64,000 nt of DNA from Carpediemonas membranifera (Eukaryota; Fornicata): contig JAHDYR010000017.1 of the NCBI GenBank assembly GCA_019828565.1, positions 1 through 64,000 on the forward strand, written 5' to 3'. Below the pieces are notes generated by a model. It made no database searches and had not been told where the DNA came from. It saw nothing but the letters and a program-made list of their open reading frames with translations. A program made the position numbers and the translations under genes. Positions 19,469 through 29,330 of this stretch are shown here, in pieces (position 1 is the first letter of the stretch; every line of letters begins with the position of its first letter).

Positions 19469-20734
19469 TTACTCCAACTGTGCTCGCTTCCCATCATCAT
19501 CGCCTGACTCCGTCACGTTGCCTTTCCGCTTGCCAGACCCACTTCTCTCTTCACATTCCGTCTCGGGCGATGGCTTGACATACGTCAGGGAGTTCGTCTC
19601 CACAGAAAGCGCAAACATTTGCTCCATCATCGATAGCCTGTCTGTGTCAGTTACTCCATCCTTCAGTTCCTGCATGAGTGCTGCACGCGTTCCTCCCTCG
19701 CTGTTATATGCCATGAAGAAGCTCTCCAAGACCATGTTTGCCAACTCTCTCGCATCACCCGTGTCCCTGGGAATCAAACCAGCCTCCAGGAACTTGCCGA
19801 AGTCGGCGTATGTCAGCAACATCATGCCGATGATGATGTGGCTTCGTTCTATGCTCTTCACACCCATATTCGTGGCATGTTTCTGTACATCATTATAGAA
19901 GCTTGACTTGTTAGTCCTGCGAGTGCGGGTTGTGCAGTAACTCTGGTTACGGCTGATGAACTCGCTGCGTTGTTTTTCGGCCATCTTAGTCAGTTCAGCT
20001 GTTGGAGCAATTATCGGGTCCACAGTAAACTTATCCTTCGCTATATAGTCATACAGAGTTAGGTTATACGCAACGTAAATACGCATCACCGTGAGGTTCT
20101 CTTCAGAGAGGCTGTCGGCAATATGGTTGAGTGACGCCAGGGAAGTTTGCATGTCCCCCAGCCGATTCACACGCTCGACTGACCTCTCTAGTGAAGGCAA
20201 TCTAGCTTTGATCGTCTTGAGATACTTCTGGAGGAACGCACTTCTCTCCACCGGCAAGGCAGCATCATCGGGATGGACAATCTCTGACGGAAAAGTTAGC
20301 TTCTGGGTCTTCCTTGCCGAAAGTAGCCGACGCTTGTGGGCCTTCTTTGTCTTATGCGAGCTTGATGCGCTGGTTACGGGTGGCTCATCCTCTTCTCCGT
20401 CGTGCACTTCGACAATCTTCATTGTTTCCTCGCGATCGCCCGAATACAATGCATCCATCTTCTCTAGCGCTTCTGGATCCTCGTTGAGCACTTCCCGCTC
20501 CAACAAAAGGAAGGACCGCAAGAACTCGGTGTGAATAGTCTTGGAGTATGCCCTTCCGTGGCGCTCGCCTCTTATGGATTGCGAGGATCCCCGAAGAACA
20601 TCGACTGCGGCGAGCATTGTCATGAGATACCGCAAATGCTCAGAGGATGAGTGCTTTCCTGTGAAGACATCCATTTCGTCCATAAACTGCGGCAAAACAA
20701 GGTGAAGCATGCTTACGACCGCGTTGATGTCCAT
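19469..20734 (-). CDS. Unknown 421-residue protein (304/421 family)
   Basis: The ATG at 20732-20734 gives MDINAVVSMLHLVLPQF; the open frame begins seven codons earlier at a GTG. Residues from about 35 (SSEHLRYLMTMLAAVDVLRG) align with the N-termini of the genes at 46255 and 54665, and the C-terminal half (MRIYVAYNLTLYDYIAKDK, HIIIGMMLLTYADFGKFL, GLIPRDTGDAREL) aligns with 53515-54429. A basic, Ser/Thr-rich middle (SSHKTKKAHKRRLLSARKTQ) may be a nuclear localisation segment, and the C-terminus is charged. No known domain recognised. It ends 7 bp from the end of the convergent partner gene. Confidence 0.6.
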   Translation of the reverse strand: MDINAVVSMLHLVLPQFMDEMDVFTGKHSSSEHLRYLMTMLAAVDVLRGSSQSIRGERHGRAYSKTIHTEFLRSFLLLEREVLNEDPEALEKMDALYSGDREETMKIVEVHDGEEDEPPVTSASSSHKTKKAHKRRLLSARKTQKLTFPSEIVHPDDAALPVERSAFLQKYLKTIKARLPSLERSVERVNRLGDMQTSLASLNHIADSLSEENLTVMRIYVAYNLTLYDYIAKDKFTVDPIIAPTAELTKMAEKQRSEFISRNQSYCTTRTRRTNKSSFYNDVQKHATNMGVKSIERSHIIIGMMLLTYADFGKFLEAGLIPRDTGDARELANMVLESFFMAYNSEGGTRAALMQELKDGVTDTDRLSMMEQMFALSVETNSLTYVKPSPETECEERSGSGKRKGNVTESGDDDGKRAQLE

Positions 20735-20827
20735 ACAGGTGTCAGACTGACCCACGATTATTGTCTAAGCTCATGCACAGCCCCAAGCCCCAGGGAGCGC
20801 CTGTCTGTTGCGAAGCGAGCCCTGCCA

Positions 20828-21499
20828 GTGAATGGCCGTCGGTTGTCCATATGAGCACGTACCAGTCAACTACCTGCCAATTGTATCAGTCTCCAGCCAT
20901 AAGTCCAAAGCATGGCCACCTATACGGCAGCCAGAGCCGATCCACATTTGTGGATTCAGCTAAACCGGGCATGCCACAACACTGCATCTAGTCCCAATAC
21001 ACGCGTGTATATACGCTAGAGAGGGCCGCATTTGGCCTTAGGAAACGGCTATGGGGTACAGCTTTTTAATCCTTAAAGTGCGTTGCATCGATGCAACAAG
21101 CAACTACCTCAAACGTGCGAGCTACCATCGATTTCTTGGCACCAACACGACACATTGAAGTCAAGATAACTACGCGGTCAGCTATGAGCACACTAAACAA
21201 CATCACTGTGCCAAAATACATCTTTGGACATCAGGCATGCCACAGAACATGTAAGCAACATCAAACCCGCCTAATTCCAGCTCATTTAGTCAATAAACAC
21301 ATCAACACATTCCAATATCTCCTCATGATGCGCCAGATGGCAAGTGACTCTGGCCTGCTCCTCCGGTGAATGACAATGCAGAAGTCTGGCTGTGGACTTG
21401 AGTCAGTCGGACGTGCCGGCCTGCATGCTTCCTTGCGTTGTATGTAGATGTGGTCTGTTAGCCTGTTGCTCGGGTGGTTAACAAGGGTGAGTGAATAAA
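20828..21499. repeat. Repeat C, right copy
   Basis: Same orientation as 17409-18078. Homologous recombination between the two would delete or circularise the 3.4 kb SET/421 cassette. Confidence 0.85.
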
Positions 21500-21819
21500 A
21501 GTGTGTTGAGGAAGTACGATCATGTGCTCGAGAACACCTCCCCCAACATTACCCTTCAGGACGTCGCATCCTTTGCCTACAACGCCTCCCATCTTTATTC
21601 AGCTGGGCCAGCCCCATCAGATTGATGACCCGCCACCCATGGCCATGATGGTCGGCAAGACCCTGCCCCACACTACCGTGAGTTCCCTCTCTACCGCGGC
21701 CTCAAGTTCATCTAGAGAGTCTCCCGGCCACCATCGGTCCATAAGGTACAGGTCTCGCATGAGCCCCCGCACAGTATCAAATCTGCGGCATAAACTTACA
21801 ATATGTCATTCATTGACCT
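21500..21819. other. Patchwork of gene scraps
   Basis: A plus-strand scrap from about 21503 reads VLRKYDHVLENTSPNITLQD and stops at 21625. Further on, GGTCTCGCATGAGCCCCCGC (from 21751) matches the 3' part of the 357-residue genes (37653, 44913). No intact gene. Confidence 0.3.
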
Positions 21820-22950
21820 TTATTGATTCGAATCACTGTTATCCTCGGCATCAGCTGTATCAAAATGCTTCATCATGTCACGGAAGTGCGAGAGATCGAA
21901 TACCTCCCCTTCCTGATGCAGTGACTTATAGCAAGAAATGCAGATAGGGCCTCTCTCAGAGGGACGACCCATAAGGTCGGGGCCAGACTCAAACTTATTA
22001 AAGGCGATGTGGTCCTTGCAGAAGTATGCATGGCAGTACATGCACATGAAAGAGTTGACACCGTTCGCGGAGATATCAGTCTCACAGCCTCCCTTCATGC
22101 ATATAGTCTGCTTCTCAGCGTTTGAACAGAGCTCACAGACGGTGAACGTCTTGTCATTGTTGTTCTTGTCCTTGCGAGTGACCGTCGAAAAGCTATCATC
22201 CTCACAGATTCTGTGGACGAACCTGTGGCAGAAGTCGCACTCTAAGACAGTTTCGTCTGTTCTACCGTCAACGAAGAAGAGGCCACGTAAGTCTGCGCAG
22301 TAAGGGCAACACTTGCGGAGGCTGTTCTTCCACATCTTGGCAGTGGTGCCCATAAAGTATTCCGCGTCGGAAGCGCCTGGCTTCGTGTTCCTAAACTGCT
22401 CAGTCATGTGGTTCACGGCCTCAATCATCTCAGCGACGTTGGCACCGTTGACTGACGAAGCTTGCATTGCACGCGTGGAGTCAACGGACATAGTGGGCTG
22501 CTCAGCGGTCTGAACAGTGGGGTGGGGGGTGGGGACGGCAGGATTGCGGCGCGGCTGGCACACCCGGAAGGCTCTTTGGGAGCTGTCGAGCTTGGAATTT
22601 CGCAAATGATCAGTTTCAGCGTCAGTGAGAGTTACAAGCTGGCTGAGTCCGGCTATCAATGCGGCACGCCCTGTATCTGTCGCGTGAATTCCTTGGTAGA
22701 TGCCCTTCGTGTTAGGAGAGAGTTTGCGGCCAGCAAGGTTCTCGATAGCCTTGGGTACTGACCTCATGAAGTCCTGCTTACGCGGCATGCGCTCTAGAAC
22801 AGTTTTTGGGAGGATTGCAAGGATTGCATCCGCGATGGAGCGACAATCGCATTTCGTGCTTCTCTCTTCCCAACGATAGCATGTTGCGATGATTGTGTGC
22901 ACAATATCACGCACAGTATCTCTTGAAAGCCGCTCCTGGTCTTCTACCAT
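21820..22950 (-). CDS. PHD-finger protein, copy 1
   Basis: ATG at 22948-22950 opens 376 codons. The N-terminal 130 residues (IVHTIIATCYRWEERSTKC, then LERMPRKQDFMRSVPKAIENL) are helical and have a counterpart in the copy at 38874-40061. The C-terminal 170 residues hold C-x2-C, then CDFCHRFVHRIC, then C-x2-C, the C4-H-C3 order of a PHD finger, followed by a second cysteine-rich module (CMYCHAYFCKDH, later CISC). PHD fingers commonly read histone tails. It starts 52 bp from a divergent small gene, with a CCCCAC-TTTT-GTGGGG palindrome between them. With the SET gene next door a chromatin role is plausible but not shown. Confidence 0.65.
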   Translation of the reverse strand: MVEDQERLSRDTVRDIVHTIIATCYRWEERSTKCDCRSIADAILAILPKTVLERMPRKQDFMRSVPKAIENLAGRKLSPNTKGIYQGIHATDTGRAALIAGLSQLVTLTDAETDHLRNSKLDSSQRAFRVCQPRRNPAVPTPHPTVQTAEQPTMSVDSTRAMQASSVNGANVAEMIEAVNHMTEQFRNTKPGASDAEYFMGTTAKMWKNSLRKCCPYCADLRGLFFVDGRTDETVLECDFCHRFVHRICEDDSFSTVTRKDKNNNDKTFTVCELCSNAEKQTICMKGGCETDISANGVNSFMCMYCHAYFCKDHIAFNKFESGPDLMGRPSERGPICISCYKSLHQEGEVFDLSHFRDMMKHFDTADAEDNSDSNQ

Positions 22951-22954
22951 ACTG

Positions 22955-22970
22955 CCCCACTTTTGTGGGG
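22955..22970. promoter_or_regulatory. Palindrome CCCCAC-TTTT-GTGGGG between divergent genes
   Basis: It has the same 6+4+6 layout and CCAC-N4-GTGG core as the 18 ATCCAC-N4-GTGGAT palindromes, with different outer bases. It sits 4 bp upstream of the PHD gene start and 33 bp upstream of the small gene. Confidence 0.4.
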
Positions 22971-23002
22971 GTGTAAAAACTGAGTGCAGTTTTAAGTTGG
23001 AA

Positions 23003-23218
23003 ATGGAATCCTACAGGTATAGAGACTATTACGAAGAGATAGGAACCGTTATAGCTGCAATTGATGCAATATCAGCACATCCAGAACTGTGGGCGGTAGC
23101 AGAGCGTGTTGGAATGGATAGATTAGCAAGAGCGAAGGACTTACTCAATATAGAGCAAGAAAGGGCCAAATGCGGGATTCCGCCATCAAGTTCAGAAGAG
23201 TACAGTGATTCACAGTAA
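23003..23218 (+). CDS. Small 71-residue protein
   Basis: ATG at 23003 starts MESYRYRDYYEEIGTVIAAI; 71 codons, TAA stop. It is helical with an acidic Ser-rich tail (PPSSSEEYSDSQ). It aligns without gaps to the 53-residue protein at 2586-2747, supporting it as a gene. TGCAGTTTTAAG, a variant of the TGCACTTTAAG motif, lies about 10 bp upstream. Function unknown. Confidence 0.5.
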   Translation: MESYRYRDYYEEIGTVIAAIDAISAHPELWAVAERVGMDRLARAKDLLNIEQERAKCGIPPSSSEEYSDSQ

Positions 23219-23730
23219 ACCGTAGCGATCTATTGAGTTATATTCAGTTCTGGCCATGTTCGGCTTTTCCGGAATGTCAAAAATTTGACACGTCCATTTC
23301 TCCAAATTGCTGATTGCCAACGCTAGACCAGACATGCCAGGCTGTAGTACACGTGCTATACTACAACGTGGTGGTTCTGGTTTGCCGTTGGCAATCAGCA
23401 ATTTCGAGAACAGACAAACTTCTTTTGCGATTTTTGCAACTTCTGGAGCATATATCATTTGGTACAGACCCAGCCACGCAATAAAAACGCATAGCGTGGC
23501 TTACCATGGTCGGAACTATCTTAGAAAAGTTTGCGGTAAATATTGAGTAAATATTTGATATAGATCTCGAGATTTAATGTCCCTTAGGTAGCCCTTGGAT
23601 GCAAACATCCGCCCAGTAAATTTCGCTGTACAGCTCTAGCCCAATACAAAAATATGAGGGCTCGAAGTTTTGGCCTTCTCAGAAAAAGGTGGCAGTATAC
23701 TGCTACTTTTCTTTGCTTGAGTAGCTGTAT
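23219..23730. other. Right subterminal region with long foldback
   Basis: No gene seen. An imperfect inverted repeat spans 23299-23409 with arms of about 54 bp (about 80 percent paired; 18 bp perfect at AATTGCTGATTGCCAACG) and almost no loop. Weaker pairing may extend to about 23260-23450. The right copy of the 63 bp repeat is at 23630-23692. Confidence 0.6.
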
Positions 23731-23748
23731 TACACCCCCTCCAGACAG
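23731..23748 (-). repeat. Right terminal inverted repeat of the 11 kb element
   Basis: Exact reverse complement of 12718-12735, followed by CATG (23749-23752). Confidence 0.75.
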
Positions 23749-23752
23749 CATG

Positions 23753-23817
23753 AAGAGCTCCTACGCATCGGAATGGAGCACGAGAGCGACGAACCAGATC
23801 AAGAGATGCATGAGTAA
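23753..23817 (+). pseudogene. 3' end of LINE ORF1 beyond the DNA insertion
   Basis: Read in the frame left open at 12713-12717 this segment adds EELLRIGMEHESDEP and six more residues before TAA at 23815-23817. The acidic character continues that of the last residues before the break. Confidence 0.5.
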
Positions 23818-24544
23818 CGAGCCATACCAAAGCAGTGGAGGGAAGAGTGCAGAGTCTAAAGGGATGTGTATATATAGCACGTTAGTGTAGGACTAGGTGA
23901 AGTGAAGGCGCCGGAATAGGTGCAGCGTTGGAGCCCGCCAGAAGGGCTGTACTGGCGCCAATGCCCGGGTGACTTTTCTTTTCTTAAAACCCCTGTTCCC
24001 CGCAGGGACCGGGGGGCGGGTAAGAGGCAGTTGGAACGCCATCGAGGACCCGCCTGTCCGGCAGGCTGGAACTCCAGCCTTGGGAGGGGCGCCGAAAGGA
24101 GTCGCTCCCACCTATGCGTAGTTAGGTAACGATGCTGCCAATGTGCGAGGCCAGAAGCGCTATAGAGACTGGCACGAAAGTCCCGACAAGCACCGCGAGG
24201 GCGCGGCCAGTGAAAGGGGTGGTACACCCTAGGTCAGCTCCAAGAGGGAACCTGGGCCACGTCTGGGGACTCTGGAGGAAGCAGCCGTTCTGGCCAAGCA
24301 CCCCATGTGAATGGCGCATGCTTCTGGGTCCTGGAGAAATATCAAGGGCAAAGAAGACGCCTACCCGGGCCGCCCACCAACAACCCACAGGGCGGGAAGC
24401 GGCCCACCCAACGTGCTAAACAACGACGACATAGGCGCTCACCCATTGGGAAGGCAACTATGCAGATGCTAAACCCCAACAACAAGATGAAAGTGTGCAG
24501 GTAGTGCAGAATAAGGAGTGCAGGTTAAGGCAGTAACAACCTGA
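23818..24544. other. LINE inter-ORF region
   Basis: GC-rich sequence between ORF1 and ORF2; no gene recognised. Confidence 0.4.
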
Positions 24545-27500
24545 ATGCGAATAGTCTCCCTTAACAGCCAAGGACACTTAACGGGCAATGAAGACTACAG
24601 CGGATCTATAGCGGTAGCGCTTCGCAAGCACACGAGCCCGGACGCCCTCCTCTTGCAGGAAACATTCAGGTACGGTAACTCCGTAGTCCCCTGTTGGGCG
24701 GACCTACAATACGCATGTGCAGGGCACGCCAAACCCATCAAGGCTCGAAAGGGCAAGATTAACCTAGGCGTAGCCACGGTGATCAGCCCACATTCACAGG
24801 CAACCTGGGATGTAGGAGTATCTGACGGCACGAACCCCCCGAGTTCAAGTTAGCATCCTCGAAACCTCAAGGGCTATCGCAGTCATCAACATATACGCCC
24901 CTCCAAGTGACCGCAGCGCAGCGGAGCTAGACCGCTTCGACCAACAGCTGGAAAACATCGTCAGAGAGTACCACGGCTTCGAGATAATCATCATGGGGGA
25001 CTGGAACCGTGACCCGCGGAGCCTGCGCCATGCCACCAGCGCCACACTACAGCGAAACAATCTAGACCTAGTTTTCCCTCGTCTCACACATACATGAGTG
25101 GGAATACCACCTCGACGCTGGATTATGCAGCTGTATCTGGGGGGATCACGAGGGCCAAAGCTAGAGTCATTGACAAAGCTGAGATGGGGCATTGGGGCTC
25201 CCCCATAGGGCAGTGGAGCTAACCTGGGACGAACCGCATTGGAAGAAACAACCGGCCAAACCCAAGCTGGAAATCCCAGGAACAACCACCTGGAATGTCC
25301 TCCCAGAGCGCAACGGGGAAAGGGCAAGGGAATGGCCGCAACCCGATGTGGAGCTCCATGTAGATACAATCGAGTACCAAATACGGGAACTCTTATCGGT
25401 GGGATTTCAAACTTCCGCTAGGAACGTCAGACCAGGGAGATCGCAAAAAAAGGATCCCGGAGAACGTATGGAAGCAACTCATCCTAGCCCGATGGAACAA
25501 AGCGGGGGCCGCGGAAATCAAGCGGACCCTGAACAACGAGCTCCAGAAGTCATGGAAAAGCTTCAAGGAGGAGTGGACGCAGCAGGTGGAAAACAGCGCA
25601 AGGGCAGGGTATAAGACCACCAAGAAGGTCATAGCAAACCAGGTCCACAGGTTCTGGAACGAGAAACAACACGCAGGGCTACCGGCGATGCTCAGAGGAA
25701 AGAGGTCGATCTTAACAAGGGAAAACGAGATAGCTAGGGAGCTGCAGAGGCAATACGCCCAAGTCAGTAGTGGCATAGCACCTAGTTGGGACCAGATCCC
25801 GGCGGCCCAAACAACTGATCAACCCCCCCACGGAGGAGGAGGTCACGGCCGCCATCAAGTCCCTGAAGAAATCATCGGCAGGAGGCCCGGATGGTATCAC
25901 GGGCGAATGTCTGAGAGACCTCCCCAGGCGGCCTACAGGGCAATCACATGCCTCTTCCAGAAAGTATACGAGTCTGGGGAACTACCCACCACGTGGAAGT
26001 ACGCCTCCATCTCCCCGATACACAAAGTAGGGAAAGATAAGCTACTGCCAGGATCCTACCGACCCATCTCACTCACCCCCCTCCTCTACCGAGCATATGG
26101 GAAGGTACTCAAATGGAGGCTCAAACCAACAGTTGAGAGGCACACCCCCAGAGAGCAGATCGGCTTCATGAAGGGAAAGACAGTCATAGACCACATCGCC
26201 CTCCTAACCCAACTGCACCAAGAAGGAGACCGGACCAGCGTGCTGCTCGACATTGCAAAGGCGTACGACACGGTTCCCAGGGACATCCTAGTCAGCAAGC
26301 TGATCAATATGGGTGTACACCCCCACCTAGTCAGAGCAGTACAAAGCACAATGGAGAGGACCTACATTGCGGTAAGGGGATCCGACCTATGGTCCGAAAC
26401 GAACCTAGGAGTCAAGCAAGGTTGCGTGGTCGCCCCCACCCTATTCATACTATTTACGGCCAACTGGATTAGCCAGGCGTCACTCAGAATACAGTACGGC
26501 GAGATACCAGACCCGAAGCTTCCCCCACCCACCACAGACCCGGGAATGGCATCATAGCAATGTTCGTAGACGATACGAGCATCTCGGCAAAGAAAGAAAA
26601 TGATGCGGAGTCCCTCACCGCCGCAATGGTGGAAGTGATAGTGGCACACAAGCTGTGTATCAGCCCAGGAAAGAACATCGTCATAAGTACCAATCCAAAT
26701 GCGGAAGTGCGAATTCAAGGGGAGGCCACCCGAGCAGCGGAGTCAGGCCGATACTTGGGACTCTGGAAAGCAAGTGGCCCTCATCCGCTCAGCGCATGCA
26801 TCGCAAAAGAAAAGAGAACAGTCGAACAAGTACATCGCCCTCGCCCGGAGAGTGGGATGGACTAAAGGCTCCACGCCCGCGGCTGTCTCCGAGTCCATCC
26901 TCCGCACCTTCCTATGGCCAAAGATCGAATTCGGAATCGAAATCTGGGGCCAAGTCCCAGGAGGCAGAAGGCTTTGGAACGACTGGCGAGGACTCATGGC
27001 GGGAACCGGACCCGGTGGAGGGGTGTCGCCCGCCTGATGATGGGATGGATGTGCTGGGAAGCGGACATGGGTGTAAGAGCGGTTAGAATCCGCGAATCGG
27101 CCCGGGACCCTGACCGCCCATCGCCCCTAGCGGACTTCGACTGGGGAAGAGCGAACCCCAAGTCCGTTATCGGAAAGCTGAACAAGTGGGCAGACAACGT
27201 ACTAGATCTGGCCCCTAGCGACCTTCACGGACCCAGACCCAGAGCAATAGCCGGGGGATGGAAGATGACAGCACGAGACATCGTCACCAAAGGTAGCCGA
27301 ACAGCCAAGGCGGCCGCCGAAGTGCTAGCTGCGGAGGCAATGCAAACAATGGCAGGCGGGAGAGCACCCAAGAAACCAAAGATTATCAGAGGGGAGATGA
27401 TGCTCAGGGAGGGAGCTGAAGAGGGTAGTTGCAACAGCCTCCAACACGCTCCCCTCCGCTAGCAACAGCCACACAACTCGAGGAGCCGCGCTCATCATAA

Positions 27501-27916
27501 GCAGGAGGTACCCTGGGCAGGAAATGCTCTGCGACCGTATCCAAAGAATATGCCCGATATGCACACTCGCAGCCGAACGCGAATTGATCAACTACCTCCA
27601 ACTATACCCCCCCCAGGCGCAGGCGCTAGTGGCAGTAGCCGGGTGGCTGGAAGACCAACCGCTAGGAACACAAAGCCACATCATAGCGGAGTGCCAGGGC
27701 GTCGGCCGCCCAAGTGGGTGGGAGCAGTGCTGGGAAGCTGCGGCAACACACACCATGGCAAGTAGGCTGCGGCACGGCCCAGATGGGGAGTGGTATAACT
27801 CCAGGGCCATATTGGAGCTCCACTGGCTACTGCAACAGGAGGATGAAACAGTGAAGGAGGGTCTATTATGCGGGAAAAAGGCCCTCATGAACCTCAGAAC
27901 AGGCCCAGACCCCTAG
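24545..27916 (+). pseudogene. LINE ORF2: APE endonuclease, reverse transcriptase, CCHC finger
   Basis: ATG at 24545 starts MRIVSLNSQGHL, the opening of an APE-type endonuclease, followed by DALLLQETF. After a frame change come VINIYAPPSD and IIIMGDWNRDP (the G-D-W/F-N motif, near 25000), then STLDYAAV. The reverse transcriptase follows at about 25850-26800: YRPISLTPLLYRAYGK, DIAKAYDTVP, LGVKQGCVVAP and, after another frame change, MFVDDTSI (FVDD at 26563-26574). Near the end CPIC and HIIAEC form a C-x2-C-x-H-x-C finger, usual at LINE C-termini. At least four frame changes are needed. The protein would nick the target and copy the RNA there. Confidence 0.75.
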
Positions 27917-29082
27917 GAGGAAAGCCCTGGGTGAAGACAAGGCACAGGGCGGAACATTCCTGGAACCGGCGGGAGGTGTTTTCCCCCCACATGTTCCGGT
28001 AGCGCCCGGCCGCACACCCAACCCAACCCACGCAGCAAGGGAGCACTGATCTCTGATGCCTGCATCACACTTGAAACAACTCCCCCACCACCAAGAGGGG
28101 ACAGGCCCAACCCACAGGGCGGCCTGGAAAGGTGGCCCGAGCACCGACCCCAAGCGCAGCGGGCCTGGAACCAATGAGGACAACACCACATGTTCCGGTA
28201 GCGCCAGGCGGAGGGAAGGCTGCAAAGGACCACTAAGGGACAACCGCATACAACAAGCACGAAATAGGGAAGGCCTGGCAAAACAGCTGGGCCAGTAGGG
28301 CGCAAGCGTCCGGACAAGCAGTCCGGCGCATCCCTCCGGCGCGCAAGGGGTACCCCCTCCCCACACAGTGGGGGCGCACCAGGAGGATGATGCATGGCAG
28401 ACTGGCGGAGGTACTGGATGACGCAAGAAGCTACCCACTCCGTCGGTAACCTGCCGGGAAGGCAGGGCCATCCTGATGTGGCCCGGCGCCTAGCCAGGAA
28501 CACTGGAAGACGTGGCAACCGCCCCTGGGAGCTCCCCCCCGATAATGGGAACCTGGAGTGAAATCGGACAGCGCTAGATGAGCCCGAACGCAGCCGGCAA
28601 GTCCGTGGAAGTCTACCTACGCGGCGTCGGTGGGTTCCTAACCCGGCCCAGCTGGTACGGCGAACTCTAGACCCGACCCCGCCCTGGCGGGTGCCTGAAA
28701 CATGGCGAGCGGGTCGAGGAAACCCCAGGACCTCCCTAGGGGACCCGGGGGAGAGGGGAAACGTACGGAAGGTCCCCTGACAGCAGCGTGCAGGGCAAGG
28801 CTTTGTAGGTGCCAGGCAGACCTGGGACCCAAAGGGCCCCTAAGAGTAAGACCTGGGTTAGCCTAACTTTGGGGGTATTAATGTGGCCATGTATAGGATC
28901 CCTCTAGCGTACCAGCTAGGCCTTGACGGCCGTTGTTCACGCCCTCTTAGGAAGTGTTAGGTGTGCTCTGTAGAGGTACCAACACGCTTAGGCGTTCCTC
29001 GAAGGGGTGACACAAACTGTGACATTCAGCTTACACAGCAGGACGAGTAGCAGGACACATTAAATTCTTTCTTCTTCTTCTT
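27917..29082. other. LINE 3' untranslated region
   Basis: GC-rich, no gene. A 19-20 bp direct repeat containing ACATGTTCCGGTAGCGCC occurs at about 27990 and 28190. It ends in TTCTTTCTTCTTC at the target-site duplication. Confidence 0.5.
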
Positions 29083-29099
29083 CGTCACGGTGAATCTCC
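29083..29099. repeat. LINE target-site duplication, right copy
   Basis: CGTCACGGTGAATCTCC, identical to 6705-6721. Confidence 0.85.
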
Positions 29100-29330
29100 T
29101 TGGCAGGGCAGGTCAGGATCCTGTCGATCGCGGTTTGTACGTCGAAGACCAGCTCAGGCTCATGCTCGTTGTCACTGATCGACACGACTGACATATTGTC
29201 GTCATCTTCCGGCCCACGCACCACCGTGTCAGGCTCCTCCTCGTCTGCCTACTTACCCTTCTTCTTCTCTGTCTCCACCTCCTTGTCCTCCTTCTTCTCC
29301 GTCTCAGCCTTCTCCTAAACGTACACAGTC
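29096..29330 (-). pseudogene. OTU-like protease, N-terminal fragment (split by LINE)
   Basis: The minus strand reads ADEEEPDTVVRGPEDDDN, later VFDVQTAIDRILTCPAKEIH, then joins through the target duplication to R-D-G-A-C at 6.7 kb. Further upstream a Lys/Glu-rich stretch (KKEDKEVETEKKKGK) is separated from it by an in-frame TAG at GGTAAGTAG. Acidic and Lys/Glu-rich segments before the catalytic motif also occur in the intact OTU gene. It is the 5' half of the gene whose 3' half is at 6222-6721. Confidence 0.6.

Larger units (their letters stand above)
12714..23752. mobile_element. 11.0 kb multi-gene DNA transposon inserted in LINE ORF1
   Basis: The left end CTGTCTGGAGGGGGTGTA (12718-12735) and the right end, its exact reverse complement (23731-23748), are terminal inverted repeats. 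Each is bordered by CATG (12714-12717, 23749-23752), taken as a 4 bp target duplication. Base composition drops from GC-rich to balanced exactly at these ends. Both ends also share a subterminal GGTGGCAGTATAC (12738-12750, 23688-23700) and a 63 bp repeat (13573-13636, 23630-23692). Cargo in order: large D-D-E protein (broken), PIWI-like repeat B, SET and partner genes, a 421-residue gene, a PHD gene and a small gene. Excision keeping one CATG lets LINE ORF1 run on in frame with an acidic tail like the acidic residues before the break. Confidence 0.75.
6722..29082 (+). mobile_element. Non-LTR retrotransposon (LINE), about 11.3 kb, interrupted by a DNA element
   Basis: The GC-rich element lies between exact 17 bp target-site duplications and carries, on the plus strand, a long ORF1 and an ORF2 with APE endonuclease, reverse transcriptase and a terminal CCHC finger. 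Its 3' end is a short TTC-rich tail (TTCTTTCTTCTTC), typical of elements that prime on simple tails. Without the nested 11,035 bp it is about 11.3 kb, long for a LINE. About 1.7 kb precede ORF1 and 1.2 kb follow ORF2. All long frames change register, so the copy is probably dead unless the shifts are assembly errors. It inserted antisense to an OTU gene. Confidence 0.8.

Noticed and set aside
29303-29330. A spliced intron at GGTAAGTAGGCAG in the OTU fragment.
   Set aside because: The 5' site looks good, but the nearest acceptor would leave an intron of about 11 bases, too short to splice.
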